This document shows positions 1-11,931 of a stretch of DNA of 64,000 nucleotides, in pieces. The notes beneath the pieces were generated by a model. That model made no database searches, was not told the origin of the DNA, and worked only from the letters and a program-made list of their open reading frames with translations. The stretch is from positions 31,143,501 through 31,207,500 of the forward strand of contig NC_088340.1 of NCBI RefSeq assembly GCF_036884655.1, in the 5' to 3' direction. Position numbers and translations under genes: made by a program. This DNA is from Musa acuminata AAA Group. Taxonomy: Eukaryota; Streptophyta; Magnoliopsida; Zingiberales; Musaceae. How positions within the stretch are numbered: position 1 is the stretch's first letter; every line of letters starts with the position of its first letter.

Positions 1-853
1 GCAAGGCATTATCTCCCTCCTATCAAAATAAGTCAACATATGATTAGGAGATGCTCGTCATTGTGCGCGCAGCAACGCGGTGGAGACCCTACTTGATTGG
101 TCGACGATTTTAAATTAAAACCGACCAAAAAAGCCTTAAGTACGTTTTGGAGCGAACGATATCATCCTCTGAGCAGCAAAAATAGGTAATAAAACTTTTT
201 AGATTTGATTATGAAACAACTTACAAAAAGGGGAAAGAGAATGTTCTTGCAGATGCGCTTTCACAACTAACCGAGCAAGCTGAAGTTTCGACCGTTTCAC
301 TTCCGACCAGCGACTTCCTTGAGGATATTAAGATAGTATGGCAGGAAGATTTAGAGACTAGTAAGATTATAAGCACCAAGCAGATTTTACAAAAATTGGA
401 GGAAGCACCAAGCTCCATGGCTCATTACAATTGGGACTCAAAAGAATTACACTTTAAGGGATGCATTATACTTGTGACAAATTCTACTTGCATCTTCACA
501 AGCAGATTTTGGACAAAGTTATTCCATATGCAGGGTATTAAATTGAAAAGGAGTATGACATATCACCCACAAACCGATGGCCATACAAAAGTTGTAAATA
601 GGTGCTTAGAGATAGCCCAAAGCCACCCACCAAATATGACTATGCAAGGAGAACTCCAGACCCAACCAAGTGCTATTATTGATCGACGGAATGTGACTCA
701 ACGATGACGACCCACTACTGAAGTGCTAATACAGTGGGCGAACCTATTATCAGAAGATGCCACTTGGGAGAACTACGACGACTTGAAGATCAAATTCCCA
801 GAATTCATGAATCGTCAGCCTCGAGGACAAGGCTGATTTGAAGAGGGCGGGTC
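1..853 (+). pseudogene. 3' end of a Ty3/Gypsy polyprotein (RNase H, integrase, chromodomain), decayed
   Basis: The + strand encodes the tail of a chromovirus-type Ty3/Gypsy pol. Around 140-300 a decayed RNase H end reads like the usual FDYE..YKKGKENV.ADALSQ motif. Around 480-610 comes integrase core sequence (FTSRFWTKLF, then YHPQTDG, then VVNRCLE). A chromodomain-like tail (VLIQWANL..EDATWE) lies near 725-815. The zinc-binding and first catalytic parts of integrase are missing: the reading jumps from the linker region (about 470) straight to FTSRFW, which implies an internal deletion, and there are several frame changes. The purine-rich run just before 854 (gaagagggcggg) is the expected polypurine tract. 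The clade is inferred from the chromodomain-like end. The element is defective and continues upstream of the window. Confidence 0.8.
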
Positions 854-1280
854 TGTTAGGACTCTAGCTAGGAGAGTCCTAATTGAGAGGGACATTCATG
901 TAAAACCTACCTAAGCAAACCCCTATTAAAGAGGTAAAGAGGCCGGCTAGGGTTAGGAGGTTGTTTCTTAAAGAAGAATTAGGAGTTGTAAAGGAATAGG
1001 AGTCTTAAGGATTAGGAGTTGTAAAAGAATAGGAGTCTTAAGTAGGAGTCCTATTAGGAGTTGGTTAGAAGTAGGAGTCTTGATTAGGAGTCCTATTAGG
1101 AGTTAGGGTTTAGAAGCCCTATAAATAGTTATGTATTCCTCCTCTTTTCACAAGCAATAGATGAATCTTTTCTGCAGCCTTTGAGCAGCAACTTGGAGGG
1201 AGGAACCCCTATAGAGTTCCAAGGAGGCCGATCCCCTAAAGAGATCAACCCCAAGTTTAAAATCTGCAAGGGTTCTAACA
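854..1280 (+). repeat. 3' LTR of the + strand Ty3/Gypsy element
   Basis: This 427-bp repeat starts TGTTAGGACTC and ends TTCTAACA, and follows a polypurine tract. The same sequence in inverted orientation lies at 3774-4115. The interior has a degenerate tandem of 'aggagtcctattaggagtt'-type units (about 950-1110) and a likely TATA segment (ctataaatag) near 1120. Its right end is a clean junction with reverse-transcriptase coding sequence on the opposite strand. This suggests that the + element inserted into its - strand relative. Confidence 0.85.
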
Positions 1281-3200
1281 CATCATCACATACCCGAATT
1301 TGGTGGTAACCGGATCGGAGGTCTAACTTCGTGAAGACTCGAGCTCCTTTCATTTCATCAAGAAGTTCATCCACCACTTGTATTGGGTACTTGTCCTTGA
1401 TGGTGATGCCATTTAAAACTCGGTAGTCGATGTACATCCGCCAAGTTCCGTCCTTCTTGCGTACAAGTAGCACCAGTGAGGAATAGAGGCTGCAACTTGG
1501 CCGAATCACCCCTGTTTCAAGCATCTCCTTTACGATCTTTTCAATTTCATCTTTCTGGAGGTGAGGATATCGGTACAGTCGAGTGTTCTCTAGTGGCTTG
1601 CCCGAAAGTATTGGAATTCGATGGTCATGTTGCCGAGAAGGAGGAAGACCGCGCGGTTCAGCAAATATGTCGGCAAATTCAGTAAGCAATTGGGCAAGAT
1701 TTTGATCTTCAATTTCTATTTTCTTCTCTTCTGGTTGTGGTTGGAGATGCATCAAAAATCCACCATTTACCTTGTGCAAAACTTTCTCCATTCGTTGGGT
1801 CGAAACAGTGGTAATGTTGCTTCCGCGCTTCCCGCGTAGGATGGTCTGTTTGCCCTTACAATAGAATTTCATAATTAATTTAGAAAAGTTCCAAGAGACA
1901 TCACCTAGTGTAGTTAGCCATTCTATACCAAGTACTACCTCATAGTCATCGATTGGTAGGAGAAAGAAATCAGTGATAATTTCTTGGTCTTGCAGTAATA
2001 GTTTCACCTGCGGGCATCTTTGGTCACACTTTAGGATTCTACCGTCGACAACCTTTACATCGAACTTGCTACAACCTTCAATATGCAGTGTCATCCGAGC
2101 AGCAACCTTACTATTCAGGAAGTTATTAGTGCTACCCGTGTCGATGAGAATAGTGATCGGCTGTTGTTTGAGAAGGCCTCCAACTTTCATCGTTTGCGGA
2201 TTTGAGTAGCCGGCTAGCGCGTGTACCGTAATGTCGGTCGGCTGTTGCTCTTCTTCCATATCTTCTTCTTCATGTTCAAGGCTTTCTTTTAGATGTTCAA
2301 TGACCTCTTCTTCTACTGGTTCAATCATAAGAAGTCTACCTTTTTTACAGCGATGCTCGCGGCTCCACGGCTCGTCGCAATGCCAACATAACCCCTTCAC
2401 AGATCGCTCCCGAAGTTCTTCTCTTGTTAACCTTTTCGGTGCAGCGACTCGGTTGATAGTAGAGAGGGCTGAGGGCTTTAGTATTGTAGGTTGTGGAGTG
2501 ATCCTAGTCCTCCAGGCTTCATGGTTCAATCGCTCCTCTTGAAGTCGTGCGAAAGAGATGGCTGCCATAAGCGTGTATGGTTGTCGCACCTTAACTTCTC
2601 CCCGGATCTCCAACTTTAAGCCCTCAATAAAGGTCCCCAATAGTTATTTTTCAGACCAATCACAAGTTTAATCAGATAACATTTCAAACCTGATTTGGTA
2701 CTCCTGAATGGTGGAGGTTTGTCGGATCTTTGCTAGTTGTCCGTCAATGTTCTCGTAATAAGTTGGTCCGAAGCGGATCAGTAGTCCTTCTTTGAATTGT
2801 CGCCATGAAAGGACTCCATAAGTATGTTCAAACCAGTCAAACCATTGTATGGCATCCCCTTCAAGATGTATAGCTGCAATTTCCACCATGGATGCATCCG
2901 TAGTTTTATGGTACCGAAAATATCGCTCCGCGCGCGAGATCCAACCAATTGAGTCTCCTTCTTCCCATCTAGGGAAGTCCACTCTCATGCGCGAATAGTT
3001 GGGGTCAGTCATAGAGCCTCTCCTCTCTTGGAAGTCATCTCTTTGGGTATGATATGATTGGTTAGAGCTCTCTCCTTGATATGATTTCTTCGGGCTTGGT
3101 GGTCGGCCCAAACTGAATTCGGTAAGGAGAGTCCGAATCTTATCCTCCATTCATGCCTCAAAGGCTTCAAATTTAGCATTGATTGCCTCCTCAGATGCCA
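1281..3200 (-). pseudogene. Ty3/Gypsy gag-protease-RT of an inverted relative, cut off inside RT
   Basis: Reading leftwards from about 3200 there is a gag with the retrotransposon-gag core (about 3000-2668: RVDFPRWEEGD, then AIQWFDWFEHTYG, then RFGPTYYENIDGQLAKIRQT). A CCHC knuckle (CWHCDEPWSREHRCKKGR, near 2380-2330) follows, then an aspartic protease with ILIDTGSTNNFL (near 2150). Last is the start of RT (KDGTWRMYIDYRVLN, then FTKLDLRSGYHQIRV) ending at 1281, where the opposing LTR begins. At least two stops interrupt gag: one after FEAFEA near 3150 and one near 2666. The rest of RT, RNase H and integrase is absent here. If the + element inserted into this one, the remainder should lie upstream of the window. 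Confidence 0.85.
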
Positions 3201-3759
3201 TAGTATATGACTCCAAATATGTGATGTTAAGATCTCTTTTTTGTTGACGGGTTAAAGGCATGTATAGGTTTGATAGAAATCAGTGAAAGTTTGCTGCAGA
3301 ATTGTGTTGTCTTATAAGAGCAGAATTATCGTCGAAGAAACAGTGGTTTCTCAATGAAATCTCTACCAAAAATTTGAGAGATTTGAGGAGGAAATTGATA
3401 GTAATATCTTAGTTTATATGACAAAGAAAATATAGTATCAAGATCAAACAAACAGTGCTATGCGGCTCAAATTCTGCAATGTATCTTTCGTTGTAGAGAT
3501 GAAAACTTTGTGACGAAAAGTTTATGCAGCAATATAGGAACAATTTTTTTTTTGTTTGGATTTTTAGATAGGGATAACTAAATTGCAGTAGCAGTAAGGT
3601 AGGAAACCAGAACCTGTTGTAATTCACGGGATGATCCGCGATGGTGGAGATGATGGCGGAATTTGGCGACGATTTTTTAAACAATTGTGGGAATTGCTTT
3701 GGACAGTTGTGGAGGGTTGATGGATGGCGGTGGAAGGGCAGCGAGATGCCAAGAATGCT

Positions 3760-3771
3760 GCTCTGATACCA
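3760..3771 (-). other. Primer-binding site (tRNA-Met type)
   Basis: Read on the - strand, TGGTATCAGAGC lies two bases inside the LTR end at 3774. It matches the 3' end of initiator tRNA-Met, the usual primer for plant LTR retrotransposons, and so fixes the strand of this element. The leader 3201-3759 holds no ORF that I recognise. Confidence 0.8.
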
Positions 3772-3773
3772 GG

Positions 3774-4159
3774 TGTTAGAACCCTTACAGATTCTAAACT
3801 TTGGGATTGATCTCTTTAGGGGATCGGCCTCCTTGGAACTCTATAGGGGTTCCTCCCTCCAAGTTGCTGCTCAAAGGCTGCAGAAAAGATTCATCTATTG
3901 CTTAAGAAAAGAGAAGGAATACATGACTATTTATAGGGCTTCTAAACCCTAACTCCTAATAGGACTCCTACTTAAGACTCTTATATCTAACCAACTCCTA
4001 ATATGACTCATACTCAAGACTCCTATTCCCTTACAACTCCTAATTCTTCTCTAAGAAAAAACCTCCTACATGAATGTCTCTCTCAATTAGGACTCTCCTA
4101 GCTAGAGTCCTAACAGAATGTCCCTCTCAATTAGGACTCTCCTAGCTAGAGTCCTAACA
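3774..4159 (-). repeat. 5' LTR of the - strand Ty3/Gypsy element, with a duplicated end
   Basis: This is the inverted counterpart of the LTR at 854-1280: it starts TGTTAGAACCC next to the PBS and ends CCTAACA. It lacks a stretch present in the + copy. Its outer 44 bp occur twice in tandem (4072-4115 and 4116-4159, one mismatch), so the U3 terminus is duplicated. Beyond 4159 sequence of a different Ty3/Gypsy element starts at once. Confidence 0.85.
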
Positions 4160-5949
4160 ATCCCACACGTACTTTATATTCTTTTGTGTCAACTTGGTCA
4201 AGGATCCTGCTATTTTTGAAAAGCCTTCTACGAATCTTCTATAGTATCTAGCCAAACCCAAGAAGTTTCTAATCTCTAAAACATTATAAGGCTACTTCCA
4301 TTTTAACACAACTTCAATCTTATGAGGGTCAACATATATACCAGCACTCAAAATTATATGACCGAGAAACATAACTTCATTAAGCCAGAAATTGTACTTG
4401 CTTAATTTGGCATGTTAGTTTCTCTTATCTTAGGACTTCCAAAACTATCTTAATATGGTGTTCATACTTGGTTTTCTTTTGGAGTAGATCAAGATATCAT
4501 TAATGAACACAATTACAGATTTATCAAGATAAGGGTGGAACATCCTATTTATGAGATCCATGAAGGTAGCCGGTGTATTTGTGAGTTCAAAAGGCATTAC
4601 TAGGAATTTATAATGACCATTCTTATTCTAAAAGTAATTTTTTGTATGTCTCATTCCCTTATCTTCATGATACCCGGATCTTAAATCAATCTTCGAGTAT
4701 ACCTAAGCACCTTGAAGTTGATCAAATATGTCATCTATTCGAGGAAGAGGATATTTATTCTTTATGATCATTTCGTTGAGTTGTCTATAATCGATGCATA
4801 GTCGCATGAATCCATCTTTCTTCTTCACAAATAGGATAGGGGCACCCCAAGGTGATACACTGGGTCGAATAAAACCCTTGTCCAAAAGCTCTTGGATCTA
4901 TTTGTTTAACTCCTCCAACTCAATTGGTGTCATTCTATACGGGGGTTTAAAAATAGGTGTAGTGCCAGGTAGAAGATCAATTGTAAATTCAATCTGCTTG
5001 TTTGGTGGCAATACAAATAGATCTTCAGGAAAAACATCTGGAAAATCCTATACAATGGGCATGTCCTTTAATACTGGCTTCTTAGATTCTTCTCCATAAA
5101 TGAAGGCCAAGTATCCCTGACATCCCATAAATAATATGAGGGAGCTTTTCTTGAATTTTAATGAACTTGAAAGGTGGTTGATCTAGGGGTGAGAAAGTAA
5201 CAGTCTTTTGGAAACAATCAACACTTGCATGGTATTCTGAAAGGCAGTCCATACTCAAGATAGCATCGAAATCTTGAAATTCTAGTAAAATAAGATCTAC
5301 TAGCAATTCGTGACTTTCAATAGTAATAATGTAGTTTTTATATATTTGATCAAATATCAAAGAGTTTCTAACTAGTGTTACTACCATTAATGCATTACTC
5401 ATTATTTCACGATTCCTATGCAGTTTCATAACAAAATAGAGTGATATAAAAGAATGTGTAGAACTAAAATCTATAAGTATAGATGCAGGCATACCATAGA
5501 GTGTGATGGTACCTTTAATAATATACCCCGAGACTTCAGCATCTTGGTGGGTCAATATAGAGACTCTCGTTTGACCTCCCTCTATGGGTCTTAGTTGTTG
5601 CTATCCAATTGTTTGGGGTGGAGCTTGGCGTTGATGTTGCTTTTGAGGGCAATCCTTCGCCATATGCCTCGATTGTTGATAATAAAAGCATACATGTTGT
5701 CCCATAGGGCATGAGGTAGAAACATGATCTATCTTCCCATAGAAATAGCATCTTATGACGATTTGATTATTAGAAGCTCTTGCCTGTTGATGCCTAAACT
5801 GTTAGCCCTTGCCTTTCTTTGAGGGTCTAGAATGTGATCCCTCATACAATGATGGTGCAATACTAAAATATCGCTTTTGATCCTTTGCTTATTGTAGTTC
5901 ATTATCCAATTTTTTTACGACCAGAGCTTGATTTAACACTTCAGCATAT
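4160..5949 (-). pseudogene. Second Ty3/Gypsy element: zinc knuckle, protease and RT remnants
   Basis: On the - strand, 5750-5600 carries a CCHC-like knuckle (CFYYQQ..HMAKDCPQK). 5560-5080 carries a retropepsin-like segment (ILIDFSSTHSFIS). 4900-4703 carries RT ([20 protein letters not shown], then LCIDYRQLN, then [18 protein letters not shown]), and weaker RT/RNase H matches run on to 4160. Stops and frameshifts occur throughout. The protein differs clearly from the element at 1281-4159. The left end is cut by that element's LTR at 4159/4160. To the right the gag continues at 11,932 beyond an inserted LTR element. Confidence 0.8.
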
Positions 5950-6336
5950 TGTCACGAACAAAATTGTAAATGGGGTGTTCGACATAATGCTTATGTATGT
6001 CTGTGTCTTTTGATTTGTTCATGCTTTGCACAACATGTAAAGAAAAGGGCTAGTAGTAGGCTTAGCAGCCCTATTTTCTTTTGGTGTGTAGTGGACCATT
6101 TTGGACCCTTTGTTGTGCAACCGTTCAAAACTTGTAAAGTCTATTTATAATTTACATTGGCTATGAAGTATTTTCTGAAATGATTGCTTGTGGATCCCGA
6201 GTGAGGCATTTTCTCTAACCCGTTTTATCTTTTGTAGGTCTTAAGGGATCATATGAGGTTTCGGGGAGGCTAACCTTTGTGGACGGACATGCAAGGGTGC
6301 CGCACGACTTAGACAAAACTAGCTAAGTCTATGATA
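5950..6336 (+). repeat. 5' LTR of the LARD-like element
   Basis: The LTR starts TGTCACGAACAAAATTG and ends ATGATA, a transition-mutated form of the GTGACA end seen in the partner. It carries about 90 bp near 5985-6080 that the right LTR lacks. The nested 1.6-kb LTR begins five bases downstream. Confidence 0.75.
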
Positions 6337-6341
6337 GATAG

Positions 6342-7944
6342 TGTTGGAAAATTTTGGGGTGACATCACATACGCAGTGAAAGAACAAGAAAATAAAATCC
6401 CCGATTCCCAAAGAGATGTTCGTCGTCGTGCGAAGATTGGTGCGCAAAATCCGTGAAACTGAAAAACTGCATATAGAGTAGATTGTGTTACCTAGGGAGA
6501 TCATATATCCCTGTTTCCTTGTAGATTTTTAGGAGAGGGTGAAGGAGGTCAAGCGTCCTCCTCTCTAGCGGTGATCCACACAGTAGGGCTGCGACGACGC
6601 TCCTCAAAACTCCAGGCCTACTCTGAGGTGGAGAGGGGAAGGAGAATAAGAGAGGCAAGCAAATGATCTAGCCTATGAGGCTCTAAATCCCTCCTATTTA
6701 TAGAGGTCCCTTGTCAAACCCTAATGGATCCTCCCCTAGTGGGTATTGGATCTGTATCCAATAACCCAAGCCTTTTAGATTAGTGGATCTCTATCCAATA
6801 ATCTCTCATGGGCTCTTATTGGATCTCGTACATGGGATCCAATAATTCAGGGGCTTATCGGATATCCAATAAGACAAGGGCTCCGTCGAATATCTCATGT
6901 CCGAACCTCTACTCATCGCAATGCCTACCATATGTGTGTGACCCTCTAGGCCTAATATCGAGCTAGCTGTGAGTCAAACCTATCAGAACTCCTTCAAACT
7001 CAATGAATTATTATCTCTGTAATAATTCACTTGACTCATCGACTACGGACGTACTAGACCACTACGTCGTAGTCCCCACACGATACAGGGGAATCCAATC
7101 CATTGGACTTGTCTGTCCTCAGTTACCGTGTACCTATAGTCCCTCATCCATCTAATATCCCAGAGATCGTTTATCGAGCATGGTGCTGTCAGACCCATAC
7201 GGTTTCTACTCGAGTCTCGCTCTAATCGGATTTTCTCGGAGAACTCTTTTTCTCTCAACCCGAATGACCCTGGCCAGGGATTTGTTTGAGCAAGAACACA
7301 TGGGATATTCCTCTCATGACGCCGAGAGTGGATGATCCTCTATCGACACTCAATAGCCCTCGTAAGGTTCACTACCACTCCCAATGACCAACTGTACTAG
7401 ATCTGGGACAGCCAAACTTATAAGTCTAGTATCAAAGAGTGGAGCACTCATACAGGACATCCTTGGTATCTCAAGTCTAAGGACCAGATATACCACTAGG
7501 ACTACGGAATCGCTGTCTGACAATAAGGCATCATCAACTATCCAGCATTCCATAAGCGGATCAATCAGTGAACTCATTCTCCAATGAGCACTTGTACTAT
7601 ATCCTTAGTGTCCCTACACGAGTAGCTATGAGACTAGCTGCATCCATCATATGGACGGGTATACAACACACCAGTCTGTCCGGTTATCACGATGTCCCTC
7701 TCGAGTAACCTATGACCGGGATTATTTAGGATATGTGCTTAAAGGTGAATCGATCTTATTTTCGTGATCTCATCACGATCCAATTCCCATTGCACAAATC
7801 CAAAGACATCATAATATATATATGTGCATATATGCAATTGTTATAAAGTGATATATGCCAAAATATAATAAGCAAAGAGATTCTGTATCAAGTCACACGT
7901 GACATCACTCACGTGATTGGCTTGTTGGACATCTATGACTAGCA
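6342..7944 (+). repeat. Solo LTR (about 1.6 kb) nested in the LARD-like element
   Basis: The 1603-bp sequence begins TGTTGGAAAATTTTGG and ends GACTAGCA. It is flanked by near-identical pentamers, GATAG (6337-6341) and GATAA (7945-7949), as expected for a target-site duplication with one later change. No internal region or second LTR accompanies it, so it looks like the product of LTR-LTR recombination. A second copy of the family starts at 63,331 in the same orientation. The stretch has no gene; short ORFs at 7043-7577 are incidental. Confidence 0.75.
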
Positions 7945-10900
7945 GATAATATCAGAGCCGGACAAGAACTTATAGAAATACTTGACATGCAAACGTGGGG
8001 GACCTAGCGAGGCTCCATTAAGGGTAGCCAGCACACGACCGTTTGGGGGAAAACGAACATGAAGATGTAGGCAAAAGGAGTTGCTTAGAGGAGCGGGTAT
8101 CTGAGATTGACATTCAGAGGAATGACCAAACCTTCACATAAGAGGCACCACAAGGACAAGCAAGCTTGGAAGAACTCGTAGCACATAAAGGTTGGGATGA
8201 TTGAGTTCGAGCTACACCTTGACAATGACAACCATATATGATGGTGCTCAAGGCAAGCGAGGTGCTTGGTAAAGGATGAGACCATGCAAGGTGGAATGAG
8301 TTACTCAGCAACTGAAAGAGTTGTGCAAAGCTCAAAGAGGTGAGGGGAATTGCTAACTTGAATAATTTAGTACTCATGCAAGGGCTTGCATGCGGACGAT
8401 GAAATGTTCATGGTCATCCCAAGGTGACCGAAACTCGGCACCATGAAGTATTGAAACTTTCTCTTCGGCATGAGAAGGATACGTTCGTGAGAGGTTGAAG
8501 TGTTCAGTGAGTTCAGCATGTTGCTAGGCCTTGAGTGGTGCAGCGGGGACTGCATTGATGTAGAGTCACAATCTAGCAAGTGCGTTTGCGGGAGGCAGAA
8601 CAATGGACAGCTTGTTTAGCAAGATGGAGTAGTCTAAGGGGATGGTGGTCTCCGAAACTTTCAGATAGAAGGAAGCGAAGAGAGAAGTTGCTCCAACGGG
8701 ACAGATATCTAGGAGGGATAAGTCCCAACTCTTGAGAGGGAAAACTATGTACAACGGATCGCACATGTTGAGGAGGAGTACCTTAAAACAACTCCACAAA
8801 GCTCAATAGATTGAGCAAGTGGGGAGGAGTCGTCGCATGATCTCGCTTGAGATAATGCGTTGGGGGGAATGTATTACGAGATTATATAGAGGAGCGACCC
8901 AAGGCAACACAAATGAAGGCACACTTGGAGTCGACATGGAGATCGGACTCAATGGAGGGCTGACCTGTGGAATGGTGGGCGCGAGGGCCACCATCAACTC
9001 AATGCAAAATGAGGAGCGAAGCAACTTCGGTGTAACTTGACGAAGTACCCAACTCGCATGCAGGGAGCTAACATAGAAGATGGAACATGTTGCGGAGGCA
9101 CAGAGTTTTTCTTGGACAGAGGTCAAGGACATGAACTCTTGTAGAGGCAAGAGCAGGATCATATTGTTCCATGGGTCCTTCATTCCGATGGAGTAGACTC
9201 AGCTTTCATAGTGCCAAAGATAAAGGGATCTTTTGGGCATATACATATTATCTTGGAGAAGTATTTGATGGAGGAACTAAGGCGACTCAACTTGTGGAGG
9301 CAAAGTTGGGTTCATAAGGCCTTGACATAGGGCAAGAGGACACGAAGGCGGGTACTCTTGAAGAATATGCCACAGTGTTGCCATTCAAGTTGTCATGAAG
9401 GAAGCGGTGCACAGTAGAGATTGTGCTAGTAGGGGCAGAGACCCGGGATCTAGATAATGATGTATTAATTTTAGCGAAGTCGGTGGACTTCGAGAGCTAC
9501 TAGGCGATAGACTGTCCTAGAGCGGTGCTTCGTGTAGGTGTGACCCGAGAGTGGGTGGACGAAGGTCAATTGCCAAAGGAGCGAACACAATCGAAGGTGG
9601 AAGAGGCCCTACAATGTGGTGGCAGATGCCACACATGAAGGGATCACAATCCGAATTCATCCCACAATGATCAGAATATAATGAAGATGTCACTAGGAGG
9701 CGACATGGTGCAGTAGATCATGGTGGAATAGTTCGTGGCAATGCGATACACACGAATCTAGTCCAGTGAGGGACTATATCATATGGAGGTATAATTGGGA
9801 GCTATTGGGAGCTCTACTTCGGTGAACAACACGACAACAAGAAGGGCTATGGATTCAAGGAGTGAAAGCCATGGTACCGTAGAGGCGGGTCTTCCATGTG
9901 TGCATTGAATTTTATATTGGATGAAAGCCTTGGTCATCAGCATATGGGGGATGTGTACCACTAAGGGAAAAGTTCGAATGCAAGTACCAATGAGTCCCAT
10001 GGGAGGGACTTGATCATGTAGAGGTATGATCAGAGTAGTTGGAGAGTTATACTACTCTAGAGCTCATATTCGCTTAAGGGAGCCTGACAAGTCAAAGGAC
10101 AAGGCCGAGTAAGCGAACATTACTACCAAGGAAGTTAAGGAGAGCATAATCGGTGCGAACCCTACAACATGATGACTGAGGCCATACATGGGAGTTACAG
10201 TCTGTCTTTCTATATACCAAGGGGAACTATTGGGAGAACATAGAGGTGTTGAAGCAAGGGGTCTAAAGGGGTGAGGAAGCAACGACGAGTCCAGAGGGAA
10301 TTAACTACTCAAAACAAAACATCTGTTAGAATGAAGGTGGACTCGAAGGAGTGCCACAAAGACATATCTATCGATCATGAAGAAAGGGATGCAGATGTGA
10401 GACGACAGATAGTAGGGCCATGGGCATGACAGCGCCATGGTACCATAGAGGCAGGACTTCTGTGCAATCATTGATCCCTTGCTCTTATGGAGGGAGAGCA
10501 CTTGGTCATGAAAAGGGCCGAGAAGGTAGAGCATGCGGAGGCAAACTTCAAGTAGCAAGAAAAAGCTGAAGGGCAGAGGCCAAGGAACTTTATAAGACTG
10601 GTGTCAATGAGCTTCTCATCAAGATAGCCGATAGTGAAGGACTTCGGGTCGTGCAAGAGTGCACGACCAAGGAACGAAGCATGCAATATGCGGTGTTGTA
10701 TCTTTGCTATTCTATGGAGTAGGCGGCAAGGTTGATGGAGAAGACGGTACAATCCCAGAGGCGACCAAAACTATTAAAGACTTACTCCAAGTTGGGGTGA
10801 AAACTTCTTGCATTCCAGAAGTTCGATGGCATTGAGAAGGTGAATCATAGTAGCTAACTCAACGCAATGAGTGCAAACACTTCGAGTGCTTCAGAAGTGT

Positions 10901-11635
10901 AAGCAAATAGCAGGCGAAGGCTAGTAACCAGCTTGATGCATGAAGTACAACCCTCGAGGAGGCGGGCAAAGTTAAGTAACCTTTGTCTTCTCAACTCTTA
11001 AGAGAATGGGCGAAGCTGAGTACCCCAATTCTCTTATCTATCCAGTAGAGGAGCTCTGCACATGTTCTAAGACCCTTCGAAGAAACTAAATTAAAGACAA
11101 TAGTTGTCAAATCATCACCAATGGTGATAAGTGCTACTGAGAGGAGATTATCCTCTTCATTTCCCAACAGAATACCAATCGAAAGTGAAAGTAATGCGAA
11201 TCTACTTGGAAGTGACAACTAAGTGAAAGAAGAGTCGATGAGCAAATTTTGTGGAGAAAGGACCTAAAAACTTCAAAAGTTTGGGAGACGATACTCGTTA
11301 AAACTCCAACAAGCAGCCACCCAGTTCAAGCAACATAAGATATTTGAGAGATTGACACATACTAAGGATGGTCTTTTCTTTCATCTGAAAGATCCGTAGG
11401 AACCAAAATGGATCAACACAACTCAGCCAACCCCACACAAGAGTCAGAATCATTGGCGAGTTGAAATAGCGTGTCAGATCAAAAGTTTGACTACTCAACA
11501 ACAGTAGTAGAGAGCAGTTGAGAGCCAAGAGACGCATTACAACTAGAGCAGAAGATTAAAGACTTAGCAAAGGAGAGGAGTTGCAGTGTCGGCAAAGGCT
11601 TCGACGAGGATGTCGAAGGAATAAGTGGGAGAGAA
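7945..11635 (+). other. Non-coding interior of the LARD-like element
   Basis: This 3.7-kb stretch has no recognisable protein, although several - strand frames stay open for 70-126 codons. It contains repeated phrases, for example catggtacc(g/a)tagaggc near 9871 and again near 10,437, each followed by similar text, which points to old internal duplication. Nothing here resembles gag, pol, a tRNA or a host exon. Confidence 0.6.
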
Positions 11636-11931
11636 TGTCACAGACAAAATTATAAATGGGGTGTTCGACCATTTTCTTTCGGTCTATAGTGGACCATTTT
11701 GAACCCTTTATTTTGTAACTGTTCAGAGCTTGTAAAGTATGTTTGTAATTGCATTAGCTATAAAGTATTTTATAAAATGATTGCTTGTGGATCCCGAGTG
11801 AGGTGCTTTCTCTAACCCTTTTTTTTTTGTAGGTCCTAAGGGACCATAGGAGGTTTCGGAGAGGCTGACCTTTGTAGACAGGCATGCAAGGGTGCCGTAC
11901 GACTTAGGCAAAACCAGCTAAGTCTGTGACA
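11636..11931 (+). repeat. 3' LTR of the LARD-like element
   Basis: This 296-bp copy starts TGTCACAGACAAAATTA and ends AAGTCTGTGACA, giving near-perfect terminal inverted hexamers. It is aligned with the left LTR over both ends but lacks about 90 bp of its middle. It follows directly on the polypurine tract. Confidence 0.78.

Larger units (their letters stand above)
5950..11931 (+). mobile_element. Non-coding LTR retrotransposon (LARD-like) with a nested solo LTR
   Basis: A pair of related LTRs (5950-6336 and 11,636-11,931), both with TGTCAC...GTGACA-type ends, flanks about 3.7 kb of interior that shows no gag or pol. A purine tract (aagtgggagagaa) precedes the right LTR. A degraded tRNA-Met-like PBS (atatcagagcc, about 7949-7959) follows the left LTR once the nested 1.6-kb LTR is removed. 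The flanks share ATAT (5946-5949 and 11,932-11,935), and the interrupted Ty3/Gypsy gag resumes on the far side. Structure, length and lack of coding are those of a large retrotransposon derivative, which would depend on proteins made elsewhere. Both strands have many short ORFs, none recognisable. Confidence 0.7.

Noticed and set aside
8803..9183. 126-codon - strand ORF in the LARD interior as a gene
   Set aside because: No domain, no splice context, lies inside a repeat interior with many similar open frames; most likely chance or an old captured fragment.
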